Source: JACCTU01 sp963737405 (GTDB lineage: Bacteria; Actinomycetota; Thermoleophilia; Gaiellales; Gaiellaceae). From it: DNA of 64,000 nt. Under the pieces are notes generated by a model that ran no database searches, was not told the origin of the DNA, and saw only the letters and a list, made by a program, of their open reading frames with translations. Positions 46,058 through 57,224 of this stretch are shown here, one piece after another. Position numbers and translations under genes: made by a program. The stretch covers positions 124,001-188,000 of the forward strand of contig CAVTSL010000011.1 in assembly GCA_963737405.1 (NCBI GenBank), in the 5' to 3' direction. Position 1 is the stretch's first letter; every line of letters starts with the position of its first letter.

Positions 46058-46221
46058 GAGGGCTTGGCGGAACGGGCCTCGTCGTCGGGGTGCGATGGTC
46101 GTTCCGAGGCAAGGACGCAGGGAGCGTTCGTATCCGCTGGATACGGGCGCGACTGAGGACGCCGCATCGGGACGTCCAGCGCGGCCCGACGGCACAGCGC
46201 CTGTTTCGCAAAGCCCTCCTA
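46055..46221 (+). ncRNA. Structured 167-nt repeat, copy 2
   Basis: Same length and position type as copy 1: the first three bases are the TAG of the HtrA gene and the last are the (reverse) TAG of the convergent crotonase gene. Core sequence (GAGGCAAGGACGCAGGGAGC.. and GACTGAGGACGCCGCATCG) is identical to copy 1. P1 (46055-46077) pairs with the end, with G-U changes and one mismatch, and the variable P3 stem has a different sequence (GGTCGTTCCG with CGGGACGTCC) that still pairs, with one mismatch. Confidence 0.75.
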
Positions 46222-46995
46222 ACGGCCGCGGAACTCCGGCTTCCGCTTCTCGAGAAACGCGGCGAGGCCTTCGCGCCCGTCCTCGGACGAGAGGGCGAGC
46301 GCGAACGCCTGACGCTCGTACTCGACGCCCAGCTGGAGCGGGCCCTCGTAGGCGCGGTTCACCGCGTCCTTCGCGAGCCGCAGCGCGACCGGGCTCTTCT
46401 CCGCGATCGCGTGCGCGACCCGGCGCGCCTCGTCGAGGTAGGCCTCCCTCGCGGCGATGCGCGCGACGAGTCCGCCCGCGAGCGCCTCGCGCGCGGTCAG
46501 GAAGCGCCCGCTCAGCACCACGTCCATCGCAACCGCCTTGCCGACGGCGTGCGTCAGCCGCTGCGTGCCGCCCGCGCCGGGGATCACGCCGAGGTTGATC
46601 TCCGGCTGTCCGAACTGCGCCGTCTCCGACGCGACGATCAGGTCGCAGAGCATCGCGAGCTCGCAGCCGCCGCCGAGGCAGTAGCCGGACACCGCGGCGA
46701 CGATCGGCTTCCCGATCTTGCGGATCGCGTCCCAGCGGGCGAGACGCTGCGACGTGGCGGCCTCGACCGGCGACGTCCGCGCGAGCATCGCGATGTCGGC
46801 GCCTGCGGCGAACGCGCGCTCGTTGCCGGCGATGACGATGCAGCGCACGGCGTCGTCCGCGTCGAGCTCCTGCAGCTGCACGACGAGCGCCTCCATCAGC
46901 TCGTCGGACAGCGCGTTCAGCTGCTTCGGCCGGTTCAGCACGACGACCGCGATCGCGGCGTCGCGCTCGACGAGGACGAGCGGCTCGTCAGTCAC
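46219..46995 (-). CDS. Enoyl-CoA hydratase/isomerase family protein
   Basis: 258 residues, GTG start at 46995. A typical crotonase: AGNERAFAAGADIAML, VSGYCLGGGCELAM and PEINLGVIPGAGGTQRL, with the two catalytic glutamates of a true 2-enoyl-CoA hydratase (in CELAM and QPEIN). Probably the hydratase (PaaF-like) step. It overlaps the next gene and its stop is part of repeat copy 2. Confidence 0.92.
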   Translation of the reverse strand: MTDEPLVLVERDAAIAVVVLNRPKQLNALSDELMEALVVQLQELDADDAVRCIVIAGNERAFAAGADIAMLARTSPVEAATSQRLARWDAIRKIGKPIVAAVSGYCLGGGCELAMLCDLIVASETAQFGQPEINLGVIPGAGGTQRLTHAVGKAVAMDVVLSGRFLTAREALAGGLVARIAAREAYLDEARRVAHAIAEKSPVALRLAKDAVNRAYEGPLQLGVEYERQAFALALSSEDGREGLAAFLEKRKPEFRGR

Positions 46996-47800
46996 GCTTC
47001 TCGAGGAAGCGGCGGACCGCCTCTTGCGGCTCCTCGGTCGCCATCGAGAGCGCGAGCCAGTCGCGCGCGTGGTTGATCGTCTCGTGCCACGCGAGGTCCT
47101 TCCAGAAGTTCAGGTGCTGCTTCGCGTAGCGCGTCGTCTGCGGCAGCTTGCGCTCGAGGTTCTCGACGACGGCGTCGACCTTCGCGTCGAGCTCGGCAGC
47201 GGGCACCGCCCAGTTGACGAGACCCCACTCGGCGCACGTCGCCGCGGGGATCGGCTCGCACATGAGCACGATCTCGCGCGCACGCCGCTCGCCGACGAAG
47301 AGCGTGAGCCACTGCGTGGCGCCGCCGGCCGGCACCGAGCCGTGCTCCGGGCCGACGTGGCGGATGAACGCGTCGTCGACCATCACCGCGAGATCGCACG
47401 CCATCTGCAGCTCGTTGCCGCCGCCGACGCAGATCCCGTTGATGCGCGCGAGTGTCGGCTTCCCGATCTCGCGCAGCCGGTCGTGCGCGTCCTTGAACGC
47501 GCCGAACCACTTCCAGTACTCGTTCGGCTTGCCGAGGTACTCCTCCGCCCAGGAGCGGAGATCGGCGCCGACGCAGAACGCGCGGCCTGCGCCCGTGAGA
47601 ACGACGACGCGGATCTGGTCGTCCCACGACGCGTCCTCGCACGCGCGCGCGAGCTCGCGCAGCATCTGGAAGTCGAAGGCGTTCAGCCGCTCGGGCCGGT
47701 TGAACGTGATCGTCGCGCGCGGATATGCCTTCTCGTAGACGATCCGCTCGAAGCCGAGCTCCGCGGGGTCGACCGGGGCGGGACGCGTGGGCTGGCTCAC
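46988..47800 (-). CDS. Enoyl-CoA hydratase/isomerase family protein
   Basis: 270 residues from a GTG at 47800 overlapping the upstream stop (GTGA). It has GAGRAFCVGADL and NGICVGGGNELQMACDL, and GSVPAGGATQWLTLF, so the oxyanion-hole and first glutamate positions are kept. Its long N-terminal region and WFGAFKDAHDRL suggest a cyclohex-1-ene or aromatic-CoA hydratase branch rather than the short-chain enzyme. The substrate is unknown. Confidence 0.88.
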   Translation of the reverse strand: MSQPTRPAPVDPAELGFERIVYEKAYPRATITFNRPERLNAFDFQMLRELARACEDASWDDQIRVVVLTGAGRAFCVGADLRSWAEEYLGKPNEYWKWFGAFKDAHDRLREIGKPTLARINGICVGGGNELQMACDLAVMVDDAFIRHVGPEHGSVPAGGATQWLTLFVGERRAREIVLMCEPIPAATCAEWGLVNWAVPAAELDAKVDAVVENLERKLPQTTRYAKQHLNFWKDLAWHETINHARDWLALSMATEEPQEAVRRFLEKRD

Positions 47801-48075
47801 TCGACGTTCGCGAAGTGGACGTGGAACGGGATTCCCATCTGCATCGCGTCCTTCCCGGTGGCCGTGAACTCGTCGGTGCGCGCGGCCGCCTTGAACGCGT
47901 CCAGGTCGGCGAACTCCCACTCGGCGTAGTACGGGAACTTCGGCTCGCCCGTCGGGGCGCCGAACACCTTGCCGTGACGGAACGTTCCACCCGGAACCTT
48001 GCGGCACAACTCGGCGTGCTGCTCGTACGCGGCCGGATCGGGCTCCTGGTCGTACAGCATGAAGACGCGAACCAC
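47797..48075 (-). CDS. EthD-family small protein
   Basis: 92 residues from a GTG at 48075, with a strong AGGAGG site before it. It has the pattern VRVFMLYDQEPDPAAYEQHAE, a stress-response-like ferredoxin fold (EthD/dimeric alpha-beta barrel), with EWEFADLDAFKAAART. EthD proteins accompany degradation operons. It is coupled to the crotonase gene downstream. Confidence 0.82.
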   Translation of the reverse strand: MVRVFMLYDQEPDPAAYEQHAELCRKVPGGTFRHGKVFGAPTGEPKFPYYAEWEFADLDAFKAAARTDEFTATGKDAMQMGIPFHVHFANVE

Positions 48076-48118
48076 ATGACCTCCTTGACGGTTGACGGTA
48101 GAGCGTAGATTGCCCGCC

Positions 48119-48568
48119 GTGTCCGGAGGAACCGCACTCGCGGTCGCGCTCACGGCCGTCGCGGGTCTCGCCGGGTCGGTGCAGGTCGCGCTGATGAGCC
48201 GCTTCGGCGAGCGGATCGGCGTCGTCGAGGCGCTCGCCTTCTCGACGCTGCTCACGGCGGTGCTGTCGTTCGGCGTGCTGCTCGCGGCGCGTCAGTCGCT
48301 CGCCGGGTACTCCGACGGGCTGCGCGCGCCGGTCTGGCTCTGGGCGGCGGGCGTGATGGGCCTGATCGTCATCTTCACGATCACCTTCGCCACGCCGCGG
48401 ATCGGTGCGACGGCGACGATCGGGCTCCTGATCGCGGGCCAGCTCGCGATGGGCGCCGTGATCGACCGCTTCGGGCTGTTCGGGCTCGAGCAGATCCCGA
48501 TCGGCTGGGTGCGGCTGCTCGGGATCGCGCTGCTCGCGCTCGGCGCCGCGCTTTCGCTGCGGCGCTAG
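48119..48568 (+). CDS. DMT-type (YdcZ/DUF606) small membrane transporter
   Basis: 149 residues from a GTG at 48119; a TTG at 48092 is the alternative. Five hydrophobic helices carry the DUF606 pattern: LAGSVQVALMSRFGERIG and TFATPRIGATATIGLLIAGQLAMGAVIDRFGLFG. DUF606 proteins often pair head to tail as half-transporters, but no partner is present. Its stop shares CTAG with the convergent MFS gene. Confidence 0.85.
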   Translation: MSGGTALAVALTAVAGLAGSVQVALMSRFGERIGVVEALAFSTLLTAVLSFGVLLAARQSLAGYSDGLRAPVWLWAAGVMGLIVIFTITFATPRIGATATIGLLIAGQLAMGAVIDRFGLFGLEQIPIGWVRLLGIALLALGAALSLRR

Positions 48569-49632
48569 GTGTCGGGCAGGCGGCCCAGGAGCGCCCACCC
48601 AAGGAGCGGCGCGACCGCCGCCACGCCGAACCCGAGCCGCCAGGAGCTGGCGTCCACGACCGACGCGAAGAGCGGCGGGACCACGATGCCCGTCACGGAC
48701 AGCACCGTCTGCTGGAAGCCGATCGCCGCGCCGCTTCGCGCTGCGCCTGCGAGCTCGGCGGCTGCGACGAACGAGAGCCCGTTCCACGCGGCCGAGAGCG
48801 CCGTCGCCACGACGAGCAGAGACACGACGACCGCGTTGGGTGCGTCGAGCAGGATCGCGGCGGCCGCGAGCGCCGCCGTCGTCGCGATCCCGATACGCCG
48901 AAGCGGCACGATCCGCGAGCGGAGCACGTCGGACCAGCGTCCGACGCCGACGCGCAGGAACACCGCGACCACCTGCGCCGCGGCCAGCACTCCGGCGGCA
49001 CCCGCCGCGCTGAAGCCGCGCTCGTCGTGCAGGTACAGCACGAGGAAGCTGAAGAGCACCATCTGCGCGGTCACGTAGAGCCCGCTCCCGCCGGACAGGA
49101 CCCAGAGCCGGCGGTCGCGGAGCGTCGACTCGACCTCCTCGACGTCGACCCCCTCGCTCGGCAGGTCGCGCACGACCGCATAGCCGATGACCGCGGTCGC
49201 GACGCAGAACACGCCGAGGAAGAGGAACGACGCCTCGACGCCGTGGGAGTTCGCGAGCGCCGGCAGAACGAGCGCGCCGATCACGCCGCCGAGCGGCACC
49301 GCGGTCTGCCGGACGCCGAACGCGAGCCCACGCTCGCTCGGGCCGAACCACTGCATGACGGCGCGACCGCTCGCCGACTGGACGCTCGCGCCGGCACCTG
49401 CAGCGAGGGCGAGCAGCGCACCCGCCGCGAGCCCGGAGTTCGCGAGCCCGATCAGAGACACCAGCACGCCGCAGACGGAGAGGCCGCTCGCGAGCGCCCG
49501 CCGCTCGCCGATCCGATCGGTGACGAGCCCCCACGGGAGCAGCGCGATCGTGAGGCCCACCCACTCCGCCGCGATGAAGAGGCCGACGCCCTTCAGGTCG
49601 AGGTCGTACGCCTCTCGGAGCGCCGGCGCCAT
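48565..49632 (-). CDS. Major facilitator superfamily transporter, N-terminus extends upstream
   Basis: 355 residues from the only usable start (49632), with eleven visible helices and the loop motif GLVTDRIGERRALASGL of MFS antiporters. The first helix is encoded upstream in the same frame (RWAVLAAGVGAQASFSTITL) to about 49710, but no ATG, GTG or TTG precedes it, so the true start is uncertain or an indel lies near the aldehyde dehydrogenase stop. The substrate is unknown. Confidence 0.85.
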   Translation of the reverse strand: MAPALREAYDLDLKGVGLFIAAEWVGLTIALLPWGLVTDRIGERRALASGLSVCGVLVSLIGLANSGLAAGALLALAAGAGASVQSASGRAVMQWFGPSERGLAFGVRQTAVPLGGVIGALVLPALANSHGVEASFLFLGVFCVATAVIGYAVVRDLPSEGVDVEEVESTLRDRRLWVLSGGSGLYVTAQMVLFSFLVLYLHDERGFSAAGAAGVLAAAQVVAVFLRVGVGRWSDVLRSRIVPLRRIGIATTAALAAAAILLDAPNAVVVSLLVVATALSAAWNGLSFVAAAELAGAARSGAAIGFQQTVLSVTGIVVPPLFASVVDASSWRLGFGVAAVAPLLGWALLGRLPDT

Positions 49633-49718
49633 CGCGGGCAGCCCGAGCGTGATCGTCGAGAAGCTCGCCTGCGCACCGACGCCTGCCGCGAGAACGGCCC
49701 AGCGGTAGCGCGACGCGC

Positions 49719-51191
49719 CTACAGGCCGAACGGGTTGTACGGCTTCGGTGAGGTCGAGACGAGCACGCTCTTCGTCTCGAGGTAGAGGTCGAGCGTCTCG
49801 AGCCCCAGCTCGCGGCCGAAGCCCGACTGCTTGTACCCCCCGAACGGGATCCCCGGGAACGCGGTGTACGGCGTGTTGATGCCGACCATCCCGGACTTGA
49901 TCTGGCGTGCGAGGCGGTGGCCGCGCGCGGGGTCTCCTGTCCAGACGGTCGCGAAGAGCCCGTACTTCGTGTCGTTCGCGATCCGCACCGCGTCCTTCTC
50001 GTCGGCGAACGGGATGATCGTCACGACCGGCCCGAAGATCTCCTCCTGCGCGACCTCCATCGCGGTGTCGACCTTCGCGAGGACGGTCGGCTTGTAGAAG
50101 GCGCCCTTGCCGTTGCCGGGCTCACCGCCCGCCACCACCTCGACGCCCTCTTCGCGCCCGCGCTCGACGAAACCGTGCACGCGGTCGCGGTGGTTCGTGC
50201 TGATCAGCGAGCCGATCTGCGTCTCGGGATCGAGCGGGTCGCCGACCCTGAGCGCGCCGGCCTTTTCGGCGAACTCGGAGACGACGTCGTCGTAGATCGA
50301 CTGCTCGACGAGCAGACGCGACCGCGCCTCGCAGCTCTGGCCGGCGGAGTAGTAGATCGACCACACGGCGCTCGGGATCGCATCGGCGAGGTCGGCGTCG
50401 GCGAAGACGAGGTTCGGGCTCTTGCCGCCGAGCTCGAGCGTCAGCCGCTTCAAGGGCTCGGAGCAGAGCCGCATGATCTCGCCGCCCGTCTTCGTCGAGC
50501 CGGTGAACGCGATCTTGTCGACGCCCGGATGGCGGACGAGGTGCGCACCGGCCGTCGGGCCGTCGCCCGGGACGATGTTGATCACGCCCGGCGGGAACCC
50601 GATCTCGGCGGCGAGCTCCGCGAGCCGGAAGGCCGTGAGCGGGGTCTGCGGGTCTGGCTTGAGCACGACCGTGCAGCCGGCGGCGAGCGCGGGCGCGAGC
50701 TTCCAGGCGGTCATCATGAACGGGTAGTTCCACGGGACGATCTGTCCGCAGACGCCGACGGGCTCCTTGAGCGTGTACGTCAGGAGCGAGCCGCCGACGG
50801 GGTTTGACCGGCCGGCGATCGACCCGATCGCAGAGGCGAAGAAGCGGTAGTGCTCAGAGGCGAGCGCGAGCTCGGCCTTGACGGACGAGATCGCCTTGCC
50901 GACGTTCCGCGCCTCGAGCTCGGCGAGCTCCTTGCGGTTCGCGACGATCGCGTCGGCGAGCGCGTGGAGCAGCCGCGAGCGCTCGTTCGGCGGCGTCTTG
51001 CCCCACGGGCCCCCGAGCGCCTCGCGGGCGGCGTCGACCGCGCGGTCGACGTCGGCCTCGCTCGCCATCGCGGCACGCGCCAGCGGCTCGCCCGTGGCAG
51101 GCTCGAGGAGCTCCCGGAGCTCACCCGAGGCCGGCTCGACCGACTCCCCGGCGATGAAGAGCCCGAACTCCCGCTCGATCGCGACGGCCAT
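49719..51191 (-). CDS. NAD(P)-dependent aldehyde dehydrogenase
   Basis: 490 residues from the ATG at 51191. The aldehyde dehydrogenase superfamily is complete: PWNYPFMMTAWKLAPAL, the general base E253 in LELGGKSPN, the nucleophile C287 in AGQSCEARS and the C-terminal GINTPYTAFPGIPFGGYK. The substrate could be phenylacetaldehyde, given the paa genes, or a betaine-type aldehyde. Confidence 0.93.
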   Translation of the reverse strand: MAVAIEREFGLFIAGESVEPASGELRELLEPATGEPLARAAMASEADVDRAVDAAREALGGPWGKTPPNERSRLLHALADAIVANRKELAELEARNVGKAISSVKAELALASEHYRFFASAIGSIAGRSNPVGGSLLTYTLKEPVGVCGQIVPWNYPFMMTAWKLAPALAAGCTVVLKPDPQTPLTAFRLAELAAEIGFPPGVINIVPGDGPTAGAHLVRHPGVDKIAFTGSTKTGGEIMRLCSEPLKRLTLELGGKSPNLVFADADLADAIPSAVWSIYYSAGQSCEARSRLLVEQSIYDDVVSEFAEKAGALRVGDPLDPETQIGSLISTNHRDRVHGFVERGREEGVEVVAGGEPGNGKGAFYKPTVLAKVDTAMEVAQEEIFGPVVTIIPFADEKDAVRIANDTKYGLFATVWTGDPARGHRLARQIKSGMVGINTPYTAFPGIPFGGYKQSGFGRELGLETLDLYLETKSVLVSTSPKPYNPFGL

Positions 51192-51253
51192 CGTGCGCAA
51201 CCCTAACCGAGCGCCGGGTTTGCACCGTCCTGGATCCAGGGTAGGCTCGTTTC

Positions 51254-51505
51254 GTGGCCGAACCCGTCCATGTGACCGCAGCTCGGATCCCAGATCGGGA
51301 TCGCCTGCTCAAGAGCCTCGTCGACCACGGCCTTCCGGCGAAGCCCATCGGCGAGGTCGAGATCGAGGTCCCGCTCGAGGACGGCGGCCTCCCCGAGGGC
51401 GATCGCGTCTTCGCCGAGGTCGAGAGCGTCGTGATGACGCTCGGCGCGCCCTTCGTGCCGATCAAGCACGAGGACGTCATCTACGTCCGCCCGCCCATCG
51501 CCTGA
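51254..51505 (+). CDS. Uncharacterised 83-residue protein
   Basis: From a GTG at 51254: AEPVHVTAARIPDRDRLLKSL, then an acidic middle and VRPPIA at the end, with alternating strands (EVEIEVPLED, VFAEVESVVMTLG). It looks like a small alpha/beta protein. No family is recognised. It has the same coding bias as its neighbours and is followed after seven bases by a signal-peptide gene. Confidence 0.6.
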   Translation: MAEPVHVTAARIPDRDRLLKSLVDHGLPAKPIGEVEIEVPLEDGGLPEGDRVFAEVESVVMTLGAPFVPIKHEDVIYVRPPIA

Positions 51506-51512
51506 GCCCTGC

Positions 51513-52629
51513 GTGAAGGCTGTGGCGCTTGCCCTGCTCCTCGGAGCGACGGCGTTCGCAGCCACGGCCTCCCCAGCTGAACCGGCGCCAGATGCGCAGT
51601 CGCTCACGAAGCGGCAGGCGATCGCCGCGGTCCGCACCGTGCTGAACGCCCACCGGATCGACTGCGGACACCGTCTGGTTCGTCTCTCGGCGAGGCGCTC
51701 GGGCGTGCGCTGGCGAGTGGACGCCGTTCTCGGCGGCGCGCTCAGTGGAACCGCGCGGTGGCTCGTCGCGAGGACCCCCGCACCCGCCAACGCGCTCGCG
51801 CGCACGATCTCAGCCGGCTGCCCGCCGCCGGCGCCGCCGCCGCTTCCGCCGCCGCTGACCGGACCCGGCGCTCCGGCCACGTTCGTCTACGGCGCCGAGC
51901 TTTCGGAGCTCGAGCGGTCGCGCGTGGAGCGGGGGCTGAACGCCGGCGCGAGGTATTACCGGACGATCCTCGGCCATGAGCTGCCTCCGTTCCGCGTTTG
52001 GGCATACCGGGACCTCGACGCGCTCCTTGCGGCGTACGTCCAGAACGAGCCGACCTTCTCGCTCGACCAGGCGCGTCGGCTGTGGGAAGGCGGACAGGTT
52101 GCGCACGCGACGACGCGCAAGGTCTGGTTCGGGCCCTCCTACTTCATCCCGGGTCGGTCGGAGGCAGAGCTGCTCCGGATCGCGGCGCACGAGGCGTTCC
52201 ACCTCTTCCAGTACGAGCTCGCGGGCTGCAAGGGCGCTCGGGGTCTCCACGCTCGACGAGGTTCCGGCCGCGGGCCCCTGGTGGATCTCCGAAGGAACCG
52301 CCAAGTACTTCGCCGACCTCGCGATCGTGCGCGAAGGCGTGCTCCGGCTCGAGGACGTCCGTGGCGAGTGGATCCGCCGCACGAAGGTGAACACGACGTC
52401 GCTCGCCGACCTTGCGACGCTCCGCGGACAGCGGGAGACGGCGAACCCGTACGAGGTCTACACGCTCGCGACAGAGCTGCTGCTGCGCGACCGCAGCCCG
52501 ACCCTCGTCTTCGCGTACTACGAGGCGATCGGGCGCGGCGTCGCGTGGCGCGATGCGTTCGCGTCGACGTTCGGCCGCTCGATCGACGCGTTCGTCGCGG
52601 AGTTCGAGGCGTACCGCCGAACGCTTTAG
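51513..52629 (+). CDS. Secreted HEXXH zinc metallopeptidase-like protein, one frameshift
   Basis: Starts at 51513 with a signal peptide (VALALLLGATAFAATASPAE). A proline-rich linker precedes a domain with HEAFH (226-230), the gluzincin zinc motif, and WWISEGTAKYFADL, whose glutamate is the third ligand type. The frame breaks near 52230 (an extra G in AAGGGCGC) and continues as LGVSTLDEVPAAG to the stop at 52629; the length is 3n+1. Likely an extracellular peptidase. Confidence 0.72.
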
Positions 52630-52667
52630 CGCTCGGGTTGCTCGGCCGACTCCTACAATCCTTGTCG

Positions 52668-54308
52668 GTGACCCCCGACGTCGGCCAGCTGACTGACGAG
52701 GGCCGGCGCGCCCTCGAGGCTGCACGCTGGGACGAGGCTCGCGAGGCCTTCGAGTCCGTGCTCGGAGCGGAGGAGACGCCGGATGCACTCGCCGGCCTCG
52801 GGCTCGCGCTCTGGTTTCTCGGCGAGGTGACCGCCGGCGTCGCCGCACGCGAACGCGCGGTCGAGGCGTACGTGCGCACGGGACGCTGCGACGAGGCGGC
52901 GCGCGTCGCGGTCTGGGTCTCGCATCAGCACCTGGTCGCCGGACGGGCGTCCGCGGCGCGCGGGTGGCTGGCGCGCGCCGAGCGCGCCGTCGAGGGAGCG
53001 GGCACGTGCGCCGGCCAGGGCTGGGTCGCGGTCGAGCGCGCGCGGCACGCCGAGACCGTCGAGGAGTGTGCGGCGCACGCGCGCCGGGCGATGGAGATCG
53101 CGAGGGAGACGAACGCCGACGACCTCGAGGTGTTCGCCGTCAGCCTCCTCGGCCGCGCAGAGGTCAGCGCGGGGCGCCGCGAGGAGGGAATGCGATTGCT
53201 CGAGGAGGCGATGGCCGCGGCCTCGGCTGGACGCGTGTCCAACGTGCACACGCTCGCCGAGGCCTACTGCAACCTGATCGCGGCGTGCTCGAGCGCCGGC
53301 GACTGGGAGCGCGCGACCGAGTGGTGCGAGCTCGTCGACGACTTCGCCCGCGAGCACGACGCGGCGCCGCTCTACGGGTCGTGCCGGACGATCCACGCCG
53401 ACGTCCTCCTCGCGAACGGACGCTGGGAGGACGCGGAGCGCGCGCTCCAGAGCGCGCTCGACGTCCACGCCCGCTACGTCCCGCAGCTGGCGGCACCGAC
53501 GGTCGCGGCAATGGCCGAGCTCCGGGTGCGCCAGGGCCGCTTGCCGGAGGCCGAGCAGCTGCTCGTCGGACGGGAGGAGCACCCGGAATCCCTGCGCGCG
53601 CTCGCGCACCTTCGCCTCGCGCAGGGGCAGCCGCAGGTGGCCGAGGCGCTGCTCGAGCGCGGCCTGCTCGTTGCGGAGGACGACGCGCTGCAGAGCGAGC
53701 AGCTGCTCGCCCTGCGCGTCGAGGCGCAGCTCGCACAGGGTGACGTCGAGTCGGCCGACCGCGCATCGCAGCTGCTCGCGCAGGTGGCCGACGGCTCGGG
53801 CAGCGCGATCGGCGCGGCGCGCGCAGAGCTCGCAGGAGCCCGGGTGCACCTCGCTGCGGGACGGCACGACGCCGCCGCCGAGGCGGCCCGCCGCTCGCTC
53901 TCACGGTTCGGCCGCCTGACGATGCCGTACGAGGTCGCGGAGGCGCGGCTCGTGCTCGCGCGGGCTCTTGCGCAGGGGAGCCCCGAGCTCGCCGTCGAGG
54001 AGGCGCGTGCTGCGTACGCGACCTTTCGCGGGCTCGGCGCGTCGCGTGCGAGGGACGAGGCAGCGGGGCTGCTGCGCGAGCTCGGTGCGTCGACGCCCGG
54101 CCTGCCGCGCACGAACGGCGAGCTCACCGCGCGGGAGCACGAGGTGCTCGGGCTCCTCGCAGGCGGGCTGTCGAACGCGCAGATCGCGGAGCGTCTCGTG
54201 ATCAGCGAGAAAACCGCCGGGCACCACGTGAGCCATATCCTCGCGAAGCTCGGCGTGCGCAACCGCGCGGAGGCAGCGGCCGTCGCCGGGCGCGTCGCCA
54301 CGAGATAG
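52668..54308 (+). CDS. LuxR-type regulator with TPR-like repeats
   Basis: 546 residues from a GTG at 52668. About 470 residues of helical TPR-like repeats (EEGMRLLEEAMAAA, EDAERALQSALDVH..) precede a C-terminal LuxR/GerE helix-turn-helix: LTAREHEVLGLLAGGLSNAQIAERLVISEKTAGHHVSHILAKLG. There is no N-terminal ATPase, so it belongs to the shortened LuxR/TPR branch. The downstream methyltransferase is a possible target. Confidence 0.9.
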   Translation: MTPDVGQLTDEGRRALEAARWDEAREAFESVLGAEETPDALAGLGLALWFLGEVTAGVAARERAVEAYVRTGRCDEAARVAVWVSHQHLVAGRASAARGWLARAERAVEGAGTCAGQGWVAVERARHAETVEECAAHARRAMEIARETNADDLEVFAVSLLGRAEVSAGRREEGMRLLEEAMAAASAGRVSNVHTLAEAYCNLIAACSSAGDWERATEWCELVDDFAREHDAAPLYGSCRTIHADVLLANGRWEDAERALQSALDVHARYVPQLAAPTVAAMAELRVRQGRLPEAEQLLVGREEHPESLRALAHLRLAQGQPQVAEALLERGLLVAEDDALQSEQLLALRVEAQLAQGDVESADRASQLLAQVADGSGSAIGAARAELAGARVHLAAGRHDAAAEAARRSLSRFGRLTMPYEVAEARLVLARALAQGSPELAVEEARAAYATFRGLGASRARDEAAGLLRELGASTPGLPRTNGELTAREHEVLGLLAGGLSNAQIAERLVISEKTAGHHVSHILAKLGVRNRAEAAAVAGRVATR

Positions 54309-55032
54309 GGAGCCCCGTAGGGAGTTCTCCCGATGTGCGCCGCGTCGCGAGGACGCACAGTTCGTGGAAACCGCGAGATCGGAGGGAGAACACGATGACG
54401 ACTCAGCTCGCCGACACGGAGCTCAAGGCACGGCATCGCGCGATGTGGGGCTCCGGCGACTACCCCTTGATGGTGGAGACGTTCCTGCTGCCGATCGGCG
54501 AGCGGCTCGTCGACGCGTGCGGCATCGGCCCGGGCATGCGCGTGCTCGACGTCGCTTCCGGCACGGGCAACGCCGCACTCCCGGCCGCCCGGAAAGGTGC
54601 AGACGTCACGGCCAGCGACTTGACCCCGGCGCTGCTCGAGGCCGGCCGCGAGCACGCCGAGTCGGAGGGCCTTCGGCTCGAGTGGGTCGAGGCCGACGCG
54701 GAGCACCTGCCGTTCGAGAACGAGTCCTTCGACGTCGTGATGTCCGCGATCGGGGTGATGTTCGCGCCGCACCACCAGGAAGCGGCCGACGAGCTGGTGC
54801 GCGTCTGTCGTCCCGGAGGGAAGATCGGTTTGCTCAGCTGGACGCCCGACGGCATGCTCGGCGCGCTCTTCCGCATGATGAAGCCCTTCGCGCCGCCTCC
54901 CCCGCCCGGCGCGCAGCCGCCGCCGCTCTGGGGCGGCGAGGAGCACCTGCGCGGCCTCCTCGGCGACCGCGTGACGTTCGACACGGTCGAGCGGGGCGTG
55001 CTCGAGATCACCGCCTTCCCGCAGGCGCGCGA

Positions 55033-56387
<1,355 letters not shown>

Positions 56388-56388
<1 letters not shown>

Positions 56389-57224
56389 TACTCGACGAAC
56401 TCGACGCGCACGGGGCGTTCGTAGACGCCCAGCTGCTCGGCGCGCGAGAGAAGCTCGTTCACGGCGAGCCGGCCCTCGTCGCCGTAGTCGCAGGTGTAGT
56501 CGTTGACGTACATGCCGACGAAGCGGTCCGCGAGGCCCTCGTCGAGCCCGCGGCCGTAGCGCATCGCGTACGCCATCGCCTCGGACCGGTTGTCGAGCCC
56601 CGCCTGGATCGAGTCGCGGAGCACGGTCGAGAGGTCGCGCAGACGGTCACGCCCGATGTCGCGCCGGGCGACGTTCGCACCGAGCGGAAGCGGCAGACCC
56701 GTCTCGAGGAGCCACCACTCGCCGAGGTCGACGCACTTCTCGAGCCCTTCGGCCCGGTAGGTGAGCTGACCCTCGTGGATGAGCAGGCCCGCGGCGGCGC
56801 GGCCGGAGGTCACCTCGTCGAGGATCTGGTCGAACGGCACCTCCCGGTAGCGGAACTCGCCGAGGAACATGCGCAGCACGAGGAACGCGGTCGTCATCTT
56901 CCCGGGGATGGCGATCTCGACCTCGCGCAGCTGCTCCGGGGTCAACGCCTTCGGCGCGACGACGATCGGCCCGTAGCCGGAGCCCATGCTCGCCCCGTGC
57001 GGAAGCAGGACGTACCGGTCCTGCACGTGCGGATAGCTGTGCAGCGAGATCGCGGTGACCTCGAGCTTCCCCTCGAGCGCCCACTCGTTGAGCGTCTGGA
57101 TGTCCTTGAGCACGTGCTCGAACTCGAAGCCGCGCGTGTCGACGCGGTCCTCGGCGAGCGCCCAGAACATGAACGCGTCGTCGGGATCCGGACTGTGTCC
57201 GAGTTTGATGAGAGTTCGACTCAT
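56388..57224 (-). CDS. mqnD: 1,4-Dihydroxy-6-naphthoate synthase (futalosine pathway)
   Basis: 278 residues from the ATG at 57222-57224. Family features are GHSPDPDDAFMFWAL at the N-terminus, LHSYPHVQDRYVLLPHGAS and PGKMTTAFLVLRMFL. It converts cyclic dehypoxanthine futalosine into 1,4-dihydroxy-6-naphthoate, so the organism makes menaquinone by the futalosine route. The first codons overlap the arm of structured repeat copy 3. Its TAG overlaps the thiolase GTG by one base. Confidence 0.93.

Noticed and set aside
41368..46221. Structured repeats as retron, tracrRNA or ordinary terminators
   Set aside because: No reverse transcriptase or Cas gene is near, there is no U tract, and the structure (three nested stems with three inner hairpins) is larger than a terminator.
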